From Solobacterium sp. (GTDB lineage: Bacteria > Bacillota_I > Bacilli_A > Erysipelotrichales > Erysipelotrichaceae): a stretch of 45,211 bases of DNA. Shown piece after piece: positions 25,200 to 33,185 of the stretch. The stretch's first letter is position 1, and every line of letters begins with the position of its first letter. The stretch is from positions 1 to 45,211 of the forward strand of contig JAFWNG010000038.1 of NCBI GenBank assembly GCA_017510405.1, read 5' to 3'. A program made the position numbers and the translations under genes. The notes beneath the pieces were generated by a model. The model saw only the letters and a list, made by a program, of their open reading frames with translations, made no database searches and had not been told where the DNA came from.

Positions 25200-26462
25200 T
25201 TATTTACGGCCGATATCCGTCCGGTAGTGTACCTTCTCGAACGTGATCTCCTTTACTGCCGCATAGGCTGTCTTCAGGGCATCCTGAAGAGTATCGCCGA
25301 CTGCTGTGATGCCGAGCACTCTGCCGCCGTTGGTATAGTAGACGCCGTCTTCTTTCTTTGTACCGGCATGGTAGACGATGACGCCTTCATGTCCTCCGTC
25401 TGCGTCCAGACCGTGGATCGGATAGCCCTTTGTATAGGACTGGGGATAGCCGCCGCTTGCTTCAATGACGCACGCCGCAGCACCGTCGCTCCACTCCACT
25501 TCTGTCTCTGCCAGCGTGCCTTCACGGCATGCCTTCATGATCGTGAACAGATCACTCTTGAGAAGCGGCAGTACGACCTGGGTTTCCGGATCGCCGAAGC
25601 GGCAGTTGTATTCCACGACTTTCGGTCCGTTCGGAGTAAGCATCAGTCCGAAGTACAGGCATCCTTTGAACGGTCTGCCTTCTGCCTTCATTGCTTTTAC
25701 CGTCGGTTCAAAGATCTCACGCATGCAGCGGGCTGCGATCTCTTCCGTATAGTACGGAGACGGTGCAATCGTTCCCATACCGCCGGTATTGAGACCTTCG
25801 TCGTTGTCATAGGCACGCTTGTGGTCCATGGAGGATACCATCGGCTTTACCGTCTCACCATCGGTGAATGCCAGTACGGATACTTCCTTGCCGGTCATGA
25901 ATTCTTCTGCCACGACCTTATTGCCGGAAGCGCCGAATGCCTTGTCGATCATCAGTTCCTTTACGGCTTCCATCGCTTCTTCTTCGTTCATGGCGATGAG
26001 AACGCCTTTGCCCAGTGCCAGACCGTCAGCCTTCAGTACGATCGGATAGGTATTCTTTTCTCTGATGTACGCAGACAGTTTCTCTGCGTCATCAAATGTC
26101 TCATAGGCAGCTGTCGGGATACCGTATTTCTTCATCAGTTCCTTGGAGAATGCCTTGGACGCTTCGATGATCGCTGCGTTGGCACGCGGACCAAAGCACG
26201 GAATACCGGCTTCTTCCAGGGCATCGACCATGCCCAGTGCCAGCGGATCGTCCGGTGTGACGACACAGAAGTCGACCGGATGGCTGAGGGCGAAGTTCTT
26301 CATGCCCTCAATATCCGTTGCCTTGACATTGACGCATTCCGCCAGTGCGGAGATGCCGCCGTTGCCCGGCGCGCACCAGATCGTTTCGATCTCCTTGTTT
26401 TCTCTCAGTTTGCGGATGACCGCGTGTTCACGGCCTCCGGATCCTACTACGAGTATATTCAT
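25200..26462 (-). CDS. purD: Phosphoribosylamine-glycine ligase
   Basis: PurD makes GAR from phosphoribosylamine, glycine and ATP (purine step 2). The 420-residue protein starts with MNILVVGSGGREHAVIRKL and has the ATP-grasp core (PIVLKADGLALGKGVLI, GCLYFGLMLTP, VVEYNCRFGDPETQ), all diagnostic, at normal length. It lies 17 nt downstream of the AICAR formyltransferase gene, inside the pur operon. Confidence 0.97.
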   Translation of the reverse strand: MNILVVGSGGREHAVIRKLRENKEIETIWCAPGNGGISALAECVNVKATDIEGMKNFALSHPVDFCVVTPDDPLALGMVDALEEAGIPCFGPRANAAIIEASKAFSKELMKKYGIPTAAYETFDDAEKLSAYIREKNTYPIVLKADGLALGKGVLIAMNEEEAMEAVKELMIDKAFGASGNKVVAEEFMTGKEVSVLAFTDGETVKPMVSSMDHKRAYDNDEGLNTGGMGTIAPSPYYTEEIAARCMREIFEPTVKAMKAEGRPFKGCLYFGLMLTPNGPKVVEYNCRFGDPETQVVLPLLKSDLFTIMKACREGTLAETEVEWSDGAAACVIEASGGYPQSYTKGYPIHGLDADGGHEGVIVYHAGTKKEDGVYYTNGGRVLGITAVGDTLQDALKTAYAAVKEITFEKVHYRTDIGRK

Positions 26463-26479
26463 CGGATCACCTCCCGGTA

Positions 26480-27655
26480 TTAGTGGTGGAACAGACGGAT
26501 CTTTGTGAATGCCATGACCATGTCATAGCGGTCGCATGTTTCGATGACATTGTCATCACGGATGGATCCACCCGGCTCAGCGATGTAGCATACGCCGCTC
26601 TTGTGGGCACGCTCAATGTTGTCGCCGAACGGGAAGAATGCGTCAGAACCGAGGGCAACACCGGTGTTCTGTGCCAGCCATGCCTTCTTTTCTTCTGCGG
26701 TGAAGACGGACGGCTTCTCTGTGAACACTCTTTCCCATGCGCCGTCACGCAGTACATCTTCGTATTCCTCGCCGATGTATACGTCGATCGCATTGTCACG
26801 GTCTGCTCTGCGGATGTCTGCGCGGAACGGCAGTCCCAGTACTTTCGGGGACTGACGCAGCCACCAGTTGTCTGCCTTGTTTCCGGCAAGACGCGTGCAG
26901 TGTACGCGGGACTGCTGGCCGGCACCGACGCCGATCGCCTGTCCGTTCTTTGCGTATGCCACGGAGTTGGACTGTGTGTATTTCAGAGTGATCAGAGCAA
27001 CGATCAGGTCGCGCTTTGCTTCTTCTGTCAGGTTCTTGTTCTTTGTAACGATGTCAGTGAACAGGTCTTCATTGATCTTGAGATCGTTTCTTCCCTGTTC
27101 GAATGTGATGCCGAATACCTGCTTGCGCTCGATCGGATCCGGTACATAATCCGGATCGATCTGAATGACGTTATAGCTGCCTTTGCGCTTTGCCTTCAGG
27201 ATCTCCAGAGCTTCCTCTGTGTAACCCGGTGCGATAACGCCGTCGGATACTTCTTTCTTTAATAAGAGAGCCGTTGCCTTGTCGCAGACATCGCTTAATG
27301 CCGCAAAGTCACCGTAGGAGCTCATGCGGTCCGCACCGCGCGCACGTGCATATGCCGTTGCGATCGGTGTCAGTTCGACGTCGTCTGTGAAATAGATCTG
27401 CTTTTCAACATCGCTCAGCGGGATGGCGACTGCTGCGCCGGCCGGAGAGACATGCTTGAAGCTCGCCGCTGCCGGAAGTCCTGTCGCTTCTTTCAGTTCC
27501 TTAACAAGCTGCCAGCTGTTGAAAGCGTCCATGAAGTTGATATAGCCCGGTCTGCCGCTCAGTACTGTTACCGGCAGTTCACCGTTTTCCATGAAAATGC
27601 GGGACGGCTTCTGGTTCGGGTTACAGCCGTATTTGAGTTCTAATTCTTTTGCCAT
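26480..27655 (-). CDS. purV: AICAR formyltransferase, stand-alone (PurH C-terminal-type)
   Basis: This enzyme formylates AICAR with 10-formyl-THF to give FAICAR (purine step 9). The 391-residue protein corresponds only to the formyltransferase half of PurH; the conserved Lys67-His68 pair (SFKHVSPAG), TQSNSVAYAKNGQAIGVGAGQQSR and the SDAFFPFGDN segment are present. The N-terminal IMP cyclohydrolase domain of bifunctional PurH is absent; that activity is supplied by the PurO gene 10 nt upstream. The symbol follows use for stand-alone AICARFT. Confidence 0.93.
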   Translation of the reverse strand: MAKELELKYGCNPNQKPSRIFMENGELPVTVLSGRPGYINFMDAFNSWQLVKELKEATGLPAAASFKHVSPAGAAVAIPLSDVEKQIYFTDDVELTPIATAYARARGADRMSSYGDFAALSDVCDKATALLLKKEVSDGVIAPGYTEEALEILKAKRKGSYNVIQIDPDYVPDPIERKQVFGITFEQGRNDLKINEDLFTDIVTKNKNLTEEAKRDLIVALITLKYTQSNSVAYAKNGQAIGVGAGQQSRVHCTRLAGNKADNWWLRQSPKVLGLPFRADIRRADRDNAIDVYIGEEYEDVLRDGAWERVFTEKPSVFTAEEKKAWLAQNTGVALGSDAFFPFGDNIERAHKSGVCYIAEPGGSIRDDNVIETCDRYDMVMAFTKIRLFHH

Positions 27656-27665
27656 GTCTTACTCC

Positions 27666-28373
27666 TTATTTCTGATTCTTGTTGAACAGGATCGTTTCTG
27701 TTTCGCCTGTTTCGATATCGATGGAACGTACGAACAGAGAGACTTTGTTGTCTTCGTTCAGTGCTTCCCATAAGTGCTGTGCGAATGCGTCAAGCGGTTC
27801 TTTGACCATCTTGAACAGTGCCGGTTCGCCTTCGAAGGACGGGATCGGATTGCCGTTCTCTCTGTAGGTATGGATCACATGACCGTAACCCGGACGTACA
27901 TTGCTGTATTCAAAGAAATAACGCTGTGCGCTTTCCGGATCACCTTCTGCGCTCTTGAGAATGGAGATCTTATAGCTGTCTTTTTCGATGACTGCGGATA
28001 TGCGCGGCGTGTAGTTCGGACCATCTGGTTCGAATGTACGTGTGCGCAGTGCTTCTTCAAAGCTCTTGCCGTCTTTCATGAAGTCATAGATCGTATCGGT
28101 CTGGTCGCCGTTTGTAACGATCGTCGTATCACCGAGTACTCTGACCGGTGCGTAGATGATCAGGGACGGGTCTACCATTTTGGACGGATCGAATGCTTCG
28201 GTACGGATGCCGTTTCCTTCTTCGACAAAGACACGGTTGCGGCTGTTTGCGCTTCTTCCCATGATGAAGTAGCCGACACGGATCTTCTTTCCGCACGGTG
28301 TGCGTCCGATGACGATGCCGCGGCCCGGATATTCGTTTCCGCGCAGGTAATCAAATAAATCGTATTCTTTCAT
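27666..28373 (-). CDS. purO: IMP cyclohydrolase, PurO type
   Basis: PurO closes the ring of FAICAR to give IMP (purine step 10). The 235-residue protein matches the PurO/IMP_cyclohyd family first known from archaea (GRGIVIGRTPCGKKIRVGYF, GRSANSRNRVFV, GDTTIVTNGDQTDTI, FEPDGPNYTPRISAV). It is not related to the PurH cyclohydrolase domain. It overlaps purN by 4 nt and sits 10 nt upstream of the stand-alone formyltransferase gene, so together they replace purH. Confidence 0.92.
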   Translation of the reverse strand: MKEYDLFDYLRGNEYPGRGIVIGRTPCGKKIRVGYFIMGRSANSRNRVFVEEGNGIRTEAFDPSKMVDPSLIIYAPVRVLGDTTIVTNGDQTDTIYDFMKDGKSFEEALRTRTFEPDGPNYTPRISAVIEKDSYKISILKSAEGDPESAQRYFFEYSNVRPGYGHVIHTYRENGNPIPSFEGEPALFKMVKEPLDAFAQHLWEALNEDNKVSLFVRSIDIETGETETILFNKNQK

Positions 28374-28978
28374 GACTGTTTTTCCTCCTCAATCATCTCT
28401 GCCAGCATCTCGGCAGCTTTCGGCAGCAGGATCCATTCGGCCTGCTCCATAACACGTCTCTGCAGGATCTCCGGCGTGTCGCCATCCTGCACTTCGACGG
28501 CTTTCTGCAGCAGGATTCTGCCGCCGTCGGGAATCTCGTTGACCAGGTGTACGGTCGCTCCGGTCACTTTCACGCCTTTGGCCAGCGCCGCTTCGTGGAC
28601 CTTGAGTCCATAGTAGCCCTTGCCGCAGAAGGACGGGATCAGTGCCGGATGGATATTGATGATACGGTCCGGATATGCCTGGATGAACCGCGGTCCAAGA
28701 ATACTCAGGAACCCCGCCAGGATCACCATTTCGATATCATGCTCTTTCAGTACGCTTACCAGTGCTTCGTCGTACGCGTCCTGATCGGAGTAGTCTTTCC
28801 GCCGGACTGCCGCGGAAGGAATTCCCGCTTTGGCTGCCCGCTCCAGCGCATAGGCTTTATCATTGGACGCTACGACCAGGCAGATCTTCCCGTGCGGGAT
28901 CTTTCCTGCCTTTTCGTTGTCGATCAGAGCCTGCAGGTTCGTGCCGCCGCCGGATACCAGTACGCCGATGCGCGTCAT
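28370..28978 (-). CDS. purN: Phosphoribosylglycinamide formyltransferase
   Basis: PurN formylates GAR with 10-formyl-THF (purine step 3). The 202-residue protein starts [18 protein letters not shown]; the catalytic pattern NIHPAL (Asn, His) and NEIPDGG (Asp) is present. The start at 28978 overlaps the purM stop by 4 nt (ATGA); a longer in-frame extension upstream lies inside purM and is not real. Normal length. Confidence 0.95.
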   Translation of the reverse strand: MTRIGVLVSGGGTNLQALIDNEKAGKIPHGKICLVVASNDKAYALERAAKAGIPSAAVRRKDYSDQDAYDEALVSVLKEHDIEMVILAGFLSILGPRFIQAYPDRIINIHPALIPSFCGKGYYGLKVHEAALAKGVKVTGATVHLVNEIPDGGRILLQKAVEVQDGDTPEILQRRVMEQAEWILLPKAAEMLAEMIEEEKQS

Positions 28979-30027
28979 GCGTTCTCCCGGAAGACCACTG
29001 TGTGGTCGCCTTTGATCATGCGGCCGATGACGGATGCTTTGATGCCGGACTCTGCCAGTGAAGCAATTGCCTTTTCCGCATCTTCCGATGCGACGAACGC
29101 CGCCATTCCGACACCCATATTGAAGGTATTGAACATATCGTGTTCCGGGATATTTCCGACTTTCTGGATCAGTTTGAAGATCGGAAGGATCTCCCATGTG
29201 CCCATCGTGATCTCTGCAGAGAGCTCTTCGCCGAAGGAACGCGGAAGATTCTCATAGAAGCCGCCGCCGGTAATATGAGAAATGGAATGCACGTTGACAT
29301 CTTCCAGCAGTTTCAGAACCGGTTTGACATAGAGCTGCGTCGGTGTAAGCAGCGTCTCACCAAGTGTCTTCCCGAGTTCTTCTGCATATTTGCCCAGTAC
29401 TTCTGCGTTATCGATATCAAATACTTTGCGGACAAGCGAGAAGCCGTTGGAATGTACGCCGGAGGAAGCCAGTCCGATAATCACGTCTCCCTCTTTGACA
29501 TCTTCTTTGTTCAGGATCTTCTTTTCGTCCACGATACCGACGGTGAAGCCGGCCAGGTCATATTCATCGACAGGCATGAGTCCGGGATGTTCCGCTGTCT
29601 CGCCGCCAATCAGTGCGCAGCCGGACTGTACGCAGCCCTCCGCCACGCCGCTGACGATCGCCGCGATCTTTTCCGGAATGTTCTTTCCGCATGCGATGTA
29701 ATCCAGGAAGAACAGCGGCTTTGCGCCGGCGCATACCACGTCGTTGACGCACATGGCCACGCAGTCGATTCCTACGGTATCATGTTTGTCCATGAGGAAT
29801 GCCAGTTTGACTTTCGTGCCGACACCGTCTGTACCGGATACGAATACCGGACGTTCCATACCGGTCATGTCCGGCGCAAACAGTCCGCCGAATCCGCCGA
29901 TGCTGTCCAGTACGCCAGGTACATGCGTGCGTGCAACATGTTTCTTCATCAGTTCCACGGCTTTATAGCCGGCTGTTACGTCAACACCAGCTGCCTTATA
30001 GCTGTCGCTGTAGCTCTTTTCGCTCAT
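28975..30027 (-). CDS. purM: Phosphoribosylformylglycinamidine cyclo-ligase (AIR synthetase)
   Basis: PurM converts FGAM to AIR (purine step 5). The 350-residue protein has [62 protein letters not shown] and [13 protein letters not shown], all diagnostic. It overlaps purE by 4 nt and purN by 4 nt, in a tightly packed, translationally coupled part of the operon. Confidence 0.97.
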   Translation of the reverse strand: MSEKSYSDSYKAAGVDVTAGYKAVELMKKHVARTHVPGVLDSIGGFGGLFAPDMTGMERPVFVSGTDGVGTKVKLAFLMDKHDTVGIDCVAMCVNDVVCAGAKPLFFLDYIACGKNIPEKIAAIVSGVAEGCVQSGCALIGGETAEHPGLMPVDEYDLAGFTVGIVDEKKILNKEDVKEGDVIIGLASSGVHSNGFSLVRKVFDIDNAEVLGKYAEELGKTLGETLLTPTQLYVKPVLKLLEDVNVHSISHITGGGFYENLPRSFGEELSAEITMGTWEILPIFKLIQKVGNIPEHDMFNTFNMGVGMAAFVASEDAEKAIASLAESGIKASVIGRMIKGDHTVVFRENA

Positions 30028-30530
30028 TTTCCCTGCATCTCCTTTACAGTATCCTGAAGCTTTGCGTCTTTTTCCAGAACGCCTTCCTGCATCGCTCTGC
30101 GGTCTTTCAGGAGGCGCTCTGCCAGTTCATCATCACTGACGGCGAGGATCTCCATGGCCAGATACGCCGCGTTTTTCGCTCCGTCGATGGCTACGGTCGC
30201 CACCGGGATGCCGCTCGGCATCATGACGGTCGAAAGCAGGGCGTCCGTTCCTTCCAGAACAGCGGACTTCAGCGGTACGCCGATGACCGGCAGAGTCGTA
30301 TGTCCTGCCAGCACGCCGGCCAGCGCGGCTGCCATGCCGGCACCGGCAATGATCGCACCAAAGCCGTTCGTTCTTGCATTCTGCGCAAAGTCCGCAGCCT
30401 GTACCGGTGTGCGGTGTGCCGAATACACATGTGCTTCAAACGGTACACCATACTCCTGCAGTACCTGCATCGCTTTTTTCATGACCGGAAGATCCGAGTC
30501 ACTTCCCATGATCACTGCTACTTTTTTCAT
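30024..30530 (-). CDS. purE: N5-carboxyaminoimidazole ribonucleotide mutase
   Basis: PurE interconverts N5-CAIR and CAIR (class I). The 168-residue protein has [19 protein letters not shown] and [15 protein letters not shown], which are family hallmarks. No purK is seen in the window. It is the first structural gene of the pur operon; its GGAGGTG ribosome-binding site directly follows the U-run of a terminator-like hairpin (30540-30567), so expression appears to depend on read-through. Confidence 0.96.
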   Translation of the reverse strand: MKKVAVIMGSDSDLPVMKKAMQVLQEYGVPFEAHVYSAHRTPVQAADFAQNARTNGFGAIIAGAGMAAALAGVLAGHTTLPVIGVPLKSAVLEGTDALLSTVMMPSGIPVATVAIDGAKNAAYLAMEILAVSDDELAERLLKDRRAMQEGVLEKDAKLQDTVKEMQGK

Positions 30531-30539
30531 AACACCTCC

Positions 30540-30567
30540 AAAAAAACAGCCCGCTGAAAGCGTGCTG
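30540..30567 (-). terminator. Intrinsic terminator (attenuator) just before purE
   Basis: On the minus strand CAGCACGC (30560-30567) and GCGGGCTG (30547-30554) form a stem with one mismatch and a 5-nt loop, followed by a U-run at 30540-30546 that touches the purE ribosome-binding site. A terminator here would stop the operon before its first gene, so it must be conditional. No known purine, ZTP, PRPP or THF riboswitch consensus was recognised upstream. Confidence 0.75.
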
Positions 30568-30570
30568 TAG

Positions 30571-30678
30571 TTAGTTTCTTCCCGTTACTGCCTGTGCTTT
30601 GAAAAAACGATACGGAAAAATCCCATGGCTCTTTCTGTACTTTGCTTCATATGTCTGAACAGATGCGCAATATGCCAT
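30571..30678 (-). CDS. Putative 35-residue leader peptide of the pur operon
   Basis: On the minus strand a small frame starts MAYCASVQTYEAKYRK and ends QAVTGRN-stop. Its ATG is 6 nt after AAAGG, and its TAA lies 3 nt before the stem of the purE-proximal terminator. This spacing would place a ribosome at or near the stop codon where it could affect hairpin formation. The peptide is basic and aromatic (four Tyr, three Phe, several Lys/Arg) with no run of one amino acid. Either a leader peptide for attenuation or a small protein; unverified. Confidence 0.5.
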   Translation of the reverse strand: MAYCASVQTYEAKYRKSHGIFPYRFFKAQAVTGRN

Positions 30679-30725
30679 AGTACACCTTTCCCCGCATACG
30701 GTCTTCCGTCACGGTCAATAACGCT

Positions 30726-30756
30726 ATTATCCTAGCAAAATTTCGTTGAATGTAAA
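30726..30756 (-). promoter_or_regulatory. Probable promoter of the pur operon leader
   Basis: On the minus strand TTTACA (30751-30756) is followed by overlapping -10 candidates: TAGGAT (30729-30734, 16-nt spacing) or GATAAT (30726-30731, 19-nt spacing). Transcription from here would give a leader of about 190 nt before purE, containing the 35-codon frame and the attenuator. Confidence 0.5.
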
Positions 30757-30768
30757 GTGCCATGCAGA

Positions 30769-31719
30769 TTATTTCCGTAATCTCTCATGGTCTGTCATGC
30801 TGAATGCAGAAGACAGAAGCGCATATGCCGCAATCGGCGTCCCTTTGGATACATGCAGCGCAGTGCGGTAATACAGCACCAGGCCGTCCGCTTCTGCTGT
30901 ATACGTCCGCAGCAAATTCCCGTAAATATCCTCTGTATGACCGATCGTTTCACCTTTCCTTATATATGTATCCTCACAAATGCATGGAAACCACAGACCT
31001 TCTTCCTGCGCTTCCGGGTACACAGCTTCTGTATAATATGTCTTTTTACATACCGTCCGGTCCGGTGCCCGGACGATGCCGAGGCTTCCCAGTACGGCAA
31101 GGATATCTGCCATATACGCATCGATCCACTCCTGCATGCAGAGACCGCCATATCCCCGTTCCAGCAGAAGTGACGGTATTCCCAGCATGTTCGCCGCATA
31201 GCCTGCCTCGCCATGGCAGTTGTGCGAGCGCACTGCATGCGGAATATCCAGCACCTGCAGAACAGGCATGAGCTCCTTTTCCATACGATACGGTACAAAG
31301 ACGCACGGCGTCAGTTTCTCCGGTATCCCGCCGCTGTGCAGATCCAGGACAAAGTCTGCCTGCGGAAACAGTTCGCCGATAAAATACCGGGCGATCTCCG
31401 CGGTCGTTCCGCTGCCGTCACCGGGATAGTCCCGGTTCAGGTTTCCCCCGTCTTCCGGCACGAACGCATCCGTTTCCCGGCGGAAACCGGACATGTTCAC
31501 ACACGGCAGAAAGATCACCTTACCGTGTACTGCAGAAGGATCAAGCTGTTTTGCCGCACGGCTGACTGCCGATGTCGCAGGATACTCGCCGCTGTGGATC
31601 TGAGCGGTCACCAGCACAGTCTTCCCGGGGTATTTCCCGGAAATTATGATCGCAGGAATCGGATATTCCTGCGGTCCCAGATCCATATACTGTTTACTGC
31701 CGGACTGCCCGGTACACAT
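30769..31719 (-). CDS. M14-type metallohydrolase (AstE/AspA-like)
   Basis: This 316-residue zinc hydrolase belongs to the succinylglutamate desuccinylase/aspartoacylase branch of the M14 carboxypeptidase fold. Zinc ligands appear as His42 and Glu45 in QIHSGEYPATSA and a His in VLDLHSGG; NLNRDYPGDG supplies the substrate-binding Arg. A C-terminal beta domain follows (about 235-305). It is likely a deacylase or amidohydrolase acting on a small N-acyl compound; the substrate is unknown. It is the last gene of a four-gene operon and overlaps the RibD-like gene by 26 nt. No clear terminator follows before the pur promoter. Confidence 0.82.
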   Translation of the reverse strand: MCTGQSGSKQYMDLGPQEYPIPAIIISGKYPGKTVLVTAQIHSGEYPATSAVSRAAKQLDPSAVHGKVIFLPCVNMSGFRRETDAFVPEDGGNLNRDYPGDGSGTTAEIARYFIGELFPQADFVLDLHSGGIPEKLTPCVFVPYRMEKELMPVLQVLDIPHAVRSHNCHGEAGYAANMLGIPSLLLERGYGGLCMQEWIDAYMADILAVLGSLGIVRAPDRTVCKKTYYTEAVYPEAQEEGLWFPCICEDTYIRKGETIGHTEDIYGNLLRTYTAEADGLVLYYRTALHVSKGTPIAAYALLSSAFSMTDHERLRK

Positions 31720-32398
31720 AGCCTTCTTCCAGTGCGCGCATTTCCACGGTCTTCCAGAAACTTACCGTTTCCCGGTGCAGCCCCGCAAACACCGGGCGTC
31801 CTGCGTCGCCTTCGATCAGCGGACTTACCACAAAAGACAGTTCATCGATCATGCCGGCTGCTTCAAACGCACCGCCGATGATCCCGCCGCCTTCCAGCAG
31901 GATATCCTCGATTCCGAACAGCGCATTCAGTTTTTCCAGTGCCAGCGGGATATCGATACGGTCTTCTCCGGCCAGGATATAGGAAATATTGCGCTCCTGC
32001 AGATACAGCAGATAGGCGTCACTGACCTGTCCGCTCAGAACTTCGATGATATGGCAGTTGTCATAGCCGGGATCTTCGTCAAAGATCGTATTGCTTTCCC
32101 ATGCCAGTGATCCATATGTATCGAAGCAGACAGCATAGAACGCGAAGTCGCCTGCTTTGCGGTCCGCCCGGTCACAGACGCGTCCCTCGTATTTTGCTGT
32201 GTCCGGTTTGGCTGTGCCGGCAAAGCTTGACTGCATCGTTGCCCGTCCGCAGATGAATCCCTGAACTCCATCGTGGCGGTATTTCCGGTGCATCCGGTAG
32301 TACTCTTCCGTATACACTGCCGCGTGATCCAGAAAATGTCCGGTGACTTTCTGATCGATACTGACTGTCATGTGATAACGCACATACGGTCTTGTCAT
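31694..32398 (-). CDS. RibD C-terminal domain / dihydrofolate reductase-like protein
   Basis: This 234-residue protein matches the RibD reductase domain (MTVSIDQKVTGHF near the N-terminus, GFICGRATM, ILLEGGGIIGGAFEAAGMIDEL, SFVVSPLIEGDAGRPVF). Stand-alone members reduce riboflavin precursors or other pyrimidine or pterin compounds with NADPH; no deaminase domain is present. It overlaps GNAT by 4 nt upstream and the AstE/AspA-like gene by 26 nt downstream. Confidence 0.85.
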   Translation of the reverse strand: MTRPYVRYHMTVSIDQKVTGHFLDHAAVYTEEYYRMHRKYRHDGVQGFICGRATMQSSFAGTAKPDTAKYEGRVCDRADRKAGDFAFYAVCFDTYGSLAWESNTIFDEDPGYDNCHIIEVLSGQVSDAYLLYLQERNISYILAGEDRIDIPLALEKLNALFGIEDILLEGGGIIGGAFEAAGMIDELSFVVSPLIEGDAGRPVFAGLHRETVSFWKTVEMRALEEGYVYRAVRQ

Positions 32399-32802
32399 TT
32401 TTCCTCCTTCAGGCGCATGCCAAGGGCATAGCCGCCTTCATCTTCTCCGAGTATTTCAAAGCCCATCTTCTGATAGAACGCGAAAGCACGTTCGTTTTCC
32501 CTCGCAACGCCAAGCGTTACGCCGCGCACGCCCTGTTCCTTCAGTTCCTTCAGCATCTCTCCCATCAGCCGGGTGCCGTTTCCATTCCCGGTATATTCTT
32601 CCAGGATATCGATGTGCAGGTGGGCAGGATACTCTTCCGCCCGCTGCAGCAGGCTGTCCCATTCTGCTTCGGCACGCTTCTTATAGTATTCCCCGAGCGC
32701 GGTGATCTCCTCCCGCGTTTCTTTTGTTTTCTGCAGGAATGTACCGATGTCCTTCGCTGCCAGAATATAGCCGACAGCCTCCTCTTTCTCATTCATTAAC
32801 AT
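32395..32802 (-). CDS. GNAT family N-acetyltransferase
   Basis: This 135-residue protein has the GNAT acetyl-CoA-binding motif A (EYTGNGNGTRLMGEMLKELKE) and a C-terminal GVARENERAFAFYQKMGFEI segment. The acceptor is unknown. The start overlaps the stop of the upstream small membrane protein by one base (TGATG); a second ATG lies two codons later. Part of the 33077-30769 operon. Confidence 0.85.
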   Translation of the reverse strand: MLMNEKEEAVGYILAAKDIGTFLQKTKETREEITALGEYYKKRAEAEWDSLLQRAEEYPAHLHIDILEEYTGNGNGTRLMGEMLKELKEQGVRGVTLGVARENERAFAFYQKMGFEILGEDEGGYALGMRLKEEK

Positions 32803-33077
32803 CAGTGCTTGCCATGGTCCAGATACATGTCACAGTACATTTTCTTTGTGAATTCCGCATGTACCTCATCCGTACGCGCCTTTTCGGAAGCCGTTGCGAT
32901 GCAGATCTCTTCCATGCGCTGCCGGTACTCCGGCGTATACTTGCGGATCTTCCGCGTCTTTCCGTCCGTCTTCCAGACATCCTTAATATATATAACGCCT
33001 GCCACTGCATGCGACGCTGCCACATACAGCAGACCAAGTGCCGCAATACCGACAGATATGATTTTACGATCGAGCAT
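32802..33077 (-). CDS. Small membrane-anchored protein of unknown function
   Basis: This 91-residue protein has one N-terminal hydrophobic segment (about 5-25; IISVGIAALGLLYVAASHAV) and a charged C-terminal part (KTRKIRKYTPEYRQRMEEI). No family is recognised. The start at 33077 follows AAGGAGGTG at 5 nt; an upstream extension is not supported. First gene of the four-gene operon and divergent from the ABC exporter pair. Confidence 0.65.
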   Translation of the reverse strand: MLDRKIISVGIAALGLLYVAASHAVAGVIYIKDVWKTDGKTRKIRKYTPEYRQRMEEICIATASEKARTDEVHAEFTKKMYCDMYLDHGKH

Positions 33078-33128
33078 GTTGCACCTCCTTCTCCTTATTA
33101 TAATAGCAGACATTGTGATGCCTTTTCA

Positions 33129-33157
33129 TTCCACCGTACCTGTTAAATTGGTATGAT
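33129..33157 (+). promoter_or_regulatory. Extended -10 promoter of the ABC exporter operon
   Basis: TTCCAC (33129-33134) and TATGAT (33152-33157) are 17 nt apart, with TGG before the -10 (extended type). Transcription would start near 33164, which supports the start codon at 33186 rather than an in-frame ATG at 33153. Confidence 0.6.
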
Positions 33158-33185
33158 AATGGATATCAGGAGGACACGGTACAGT

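Noticed and set aside
23053-25227. Long plus-strand open frame (over 700 codons) opposite purL
   Set aside because: It is antisense to a fully conserved gene, has low-complexity Cys/Phe/Arg-rich composition and no domain. Similar antisense frames opposite fusA, purD and the ABC exporter genes were rejected for the same reason.
30531-30756. Guanine, PRPP/ppGpp (ykkC-type), ZTP or THF riboswitch in the pur leader
   Set aside because: None of the conserved core segments of these classes could be found; only the terminator and the small ORF are visible.
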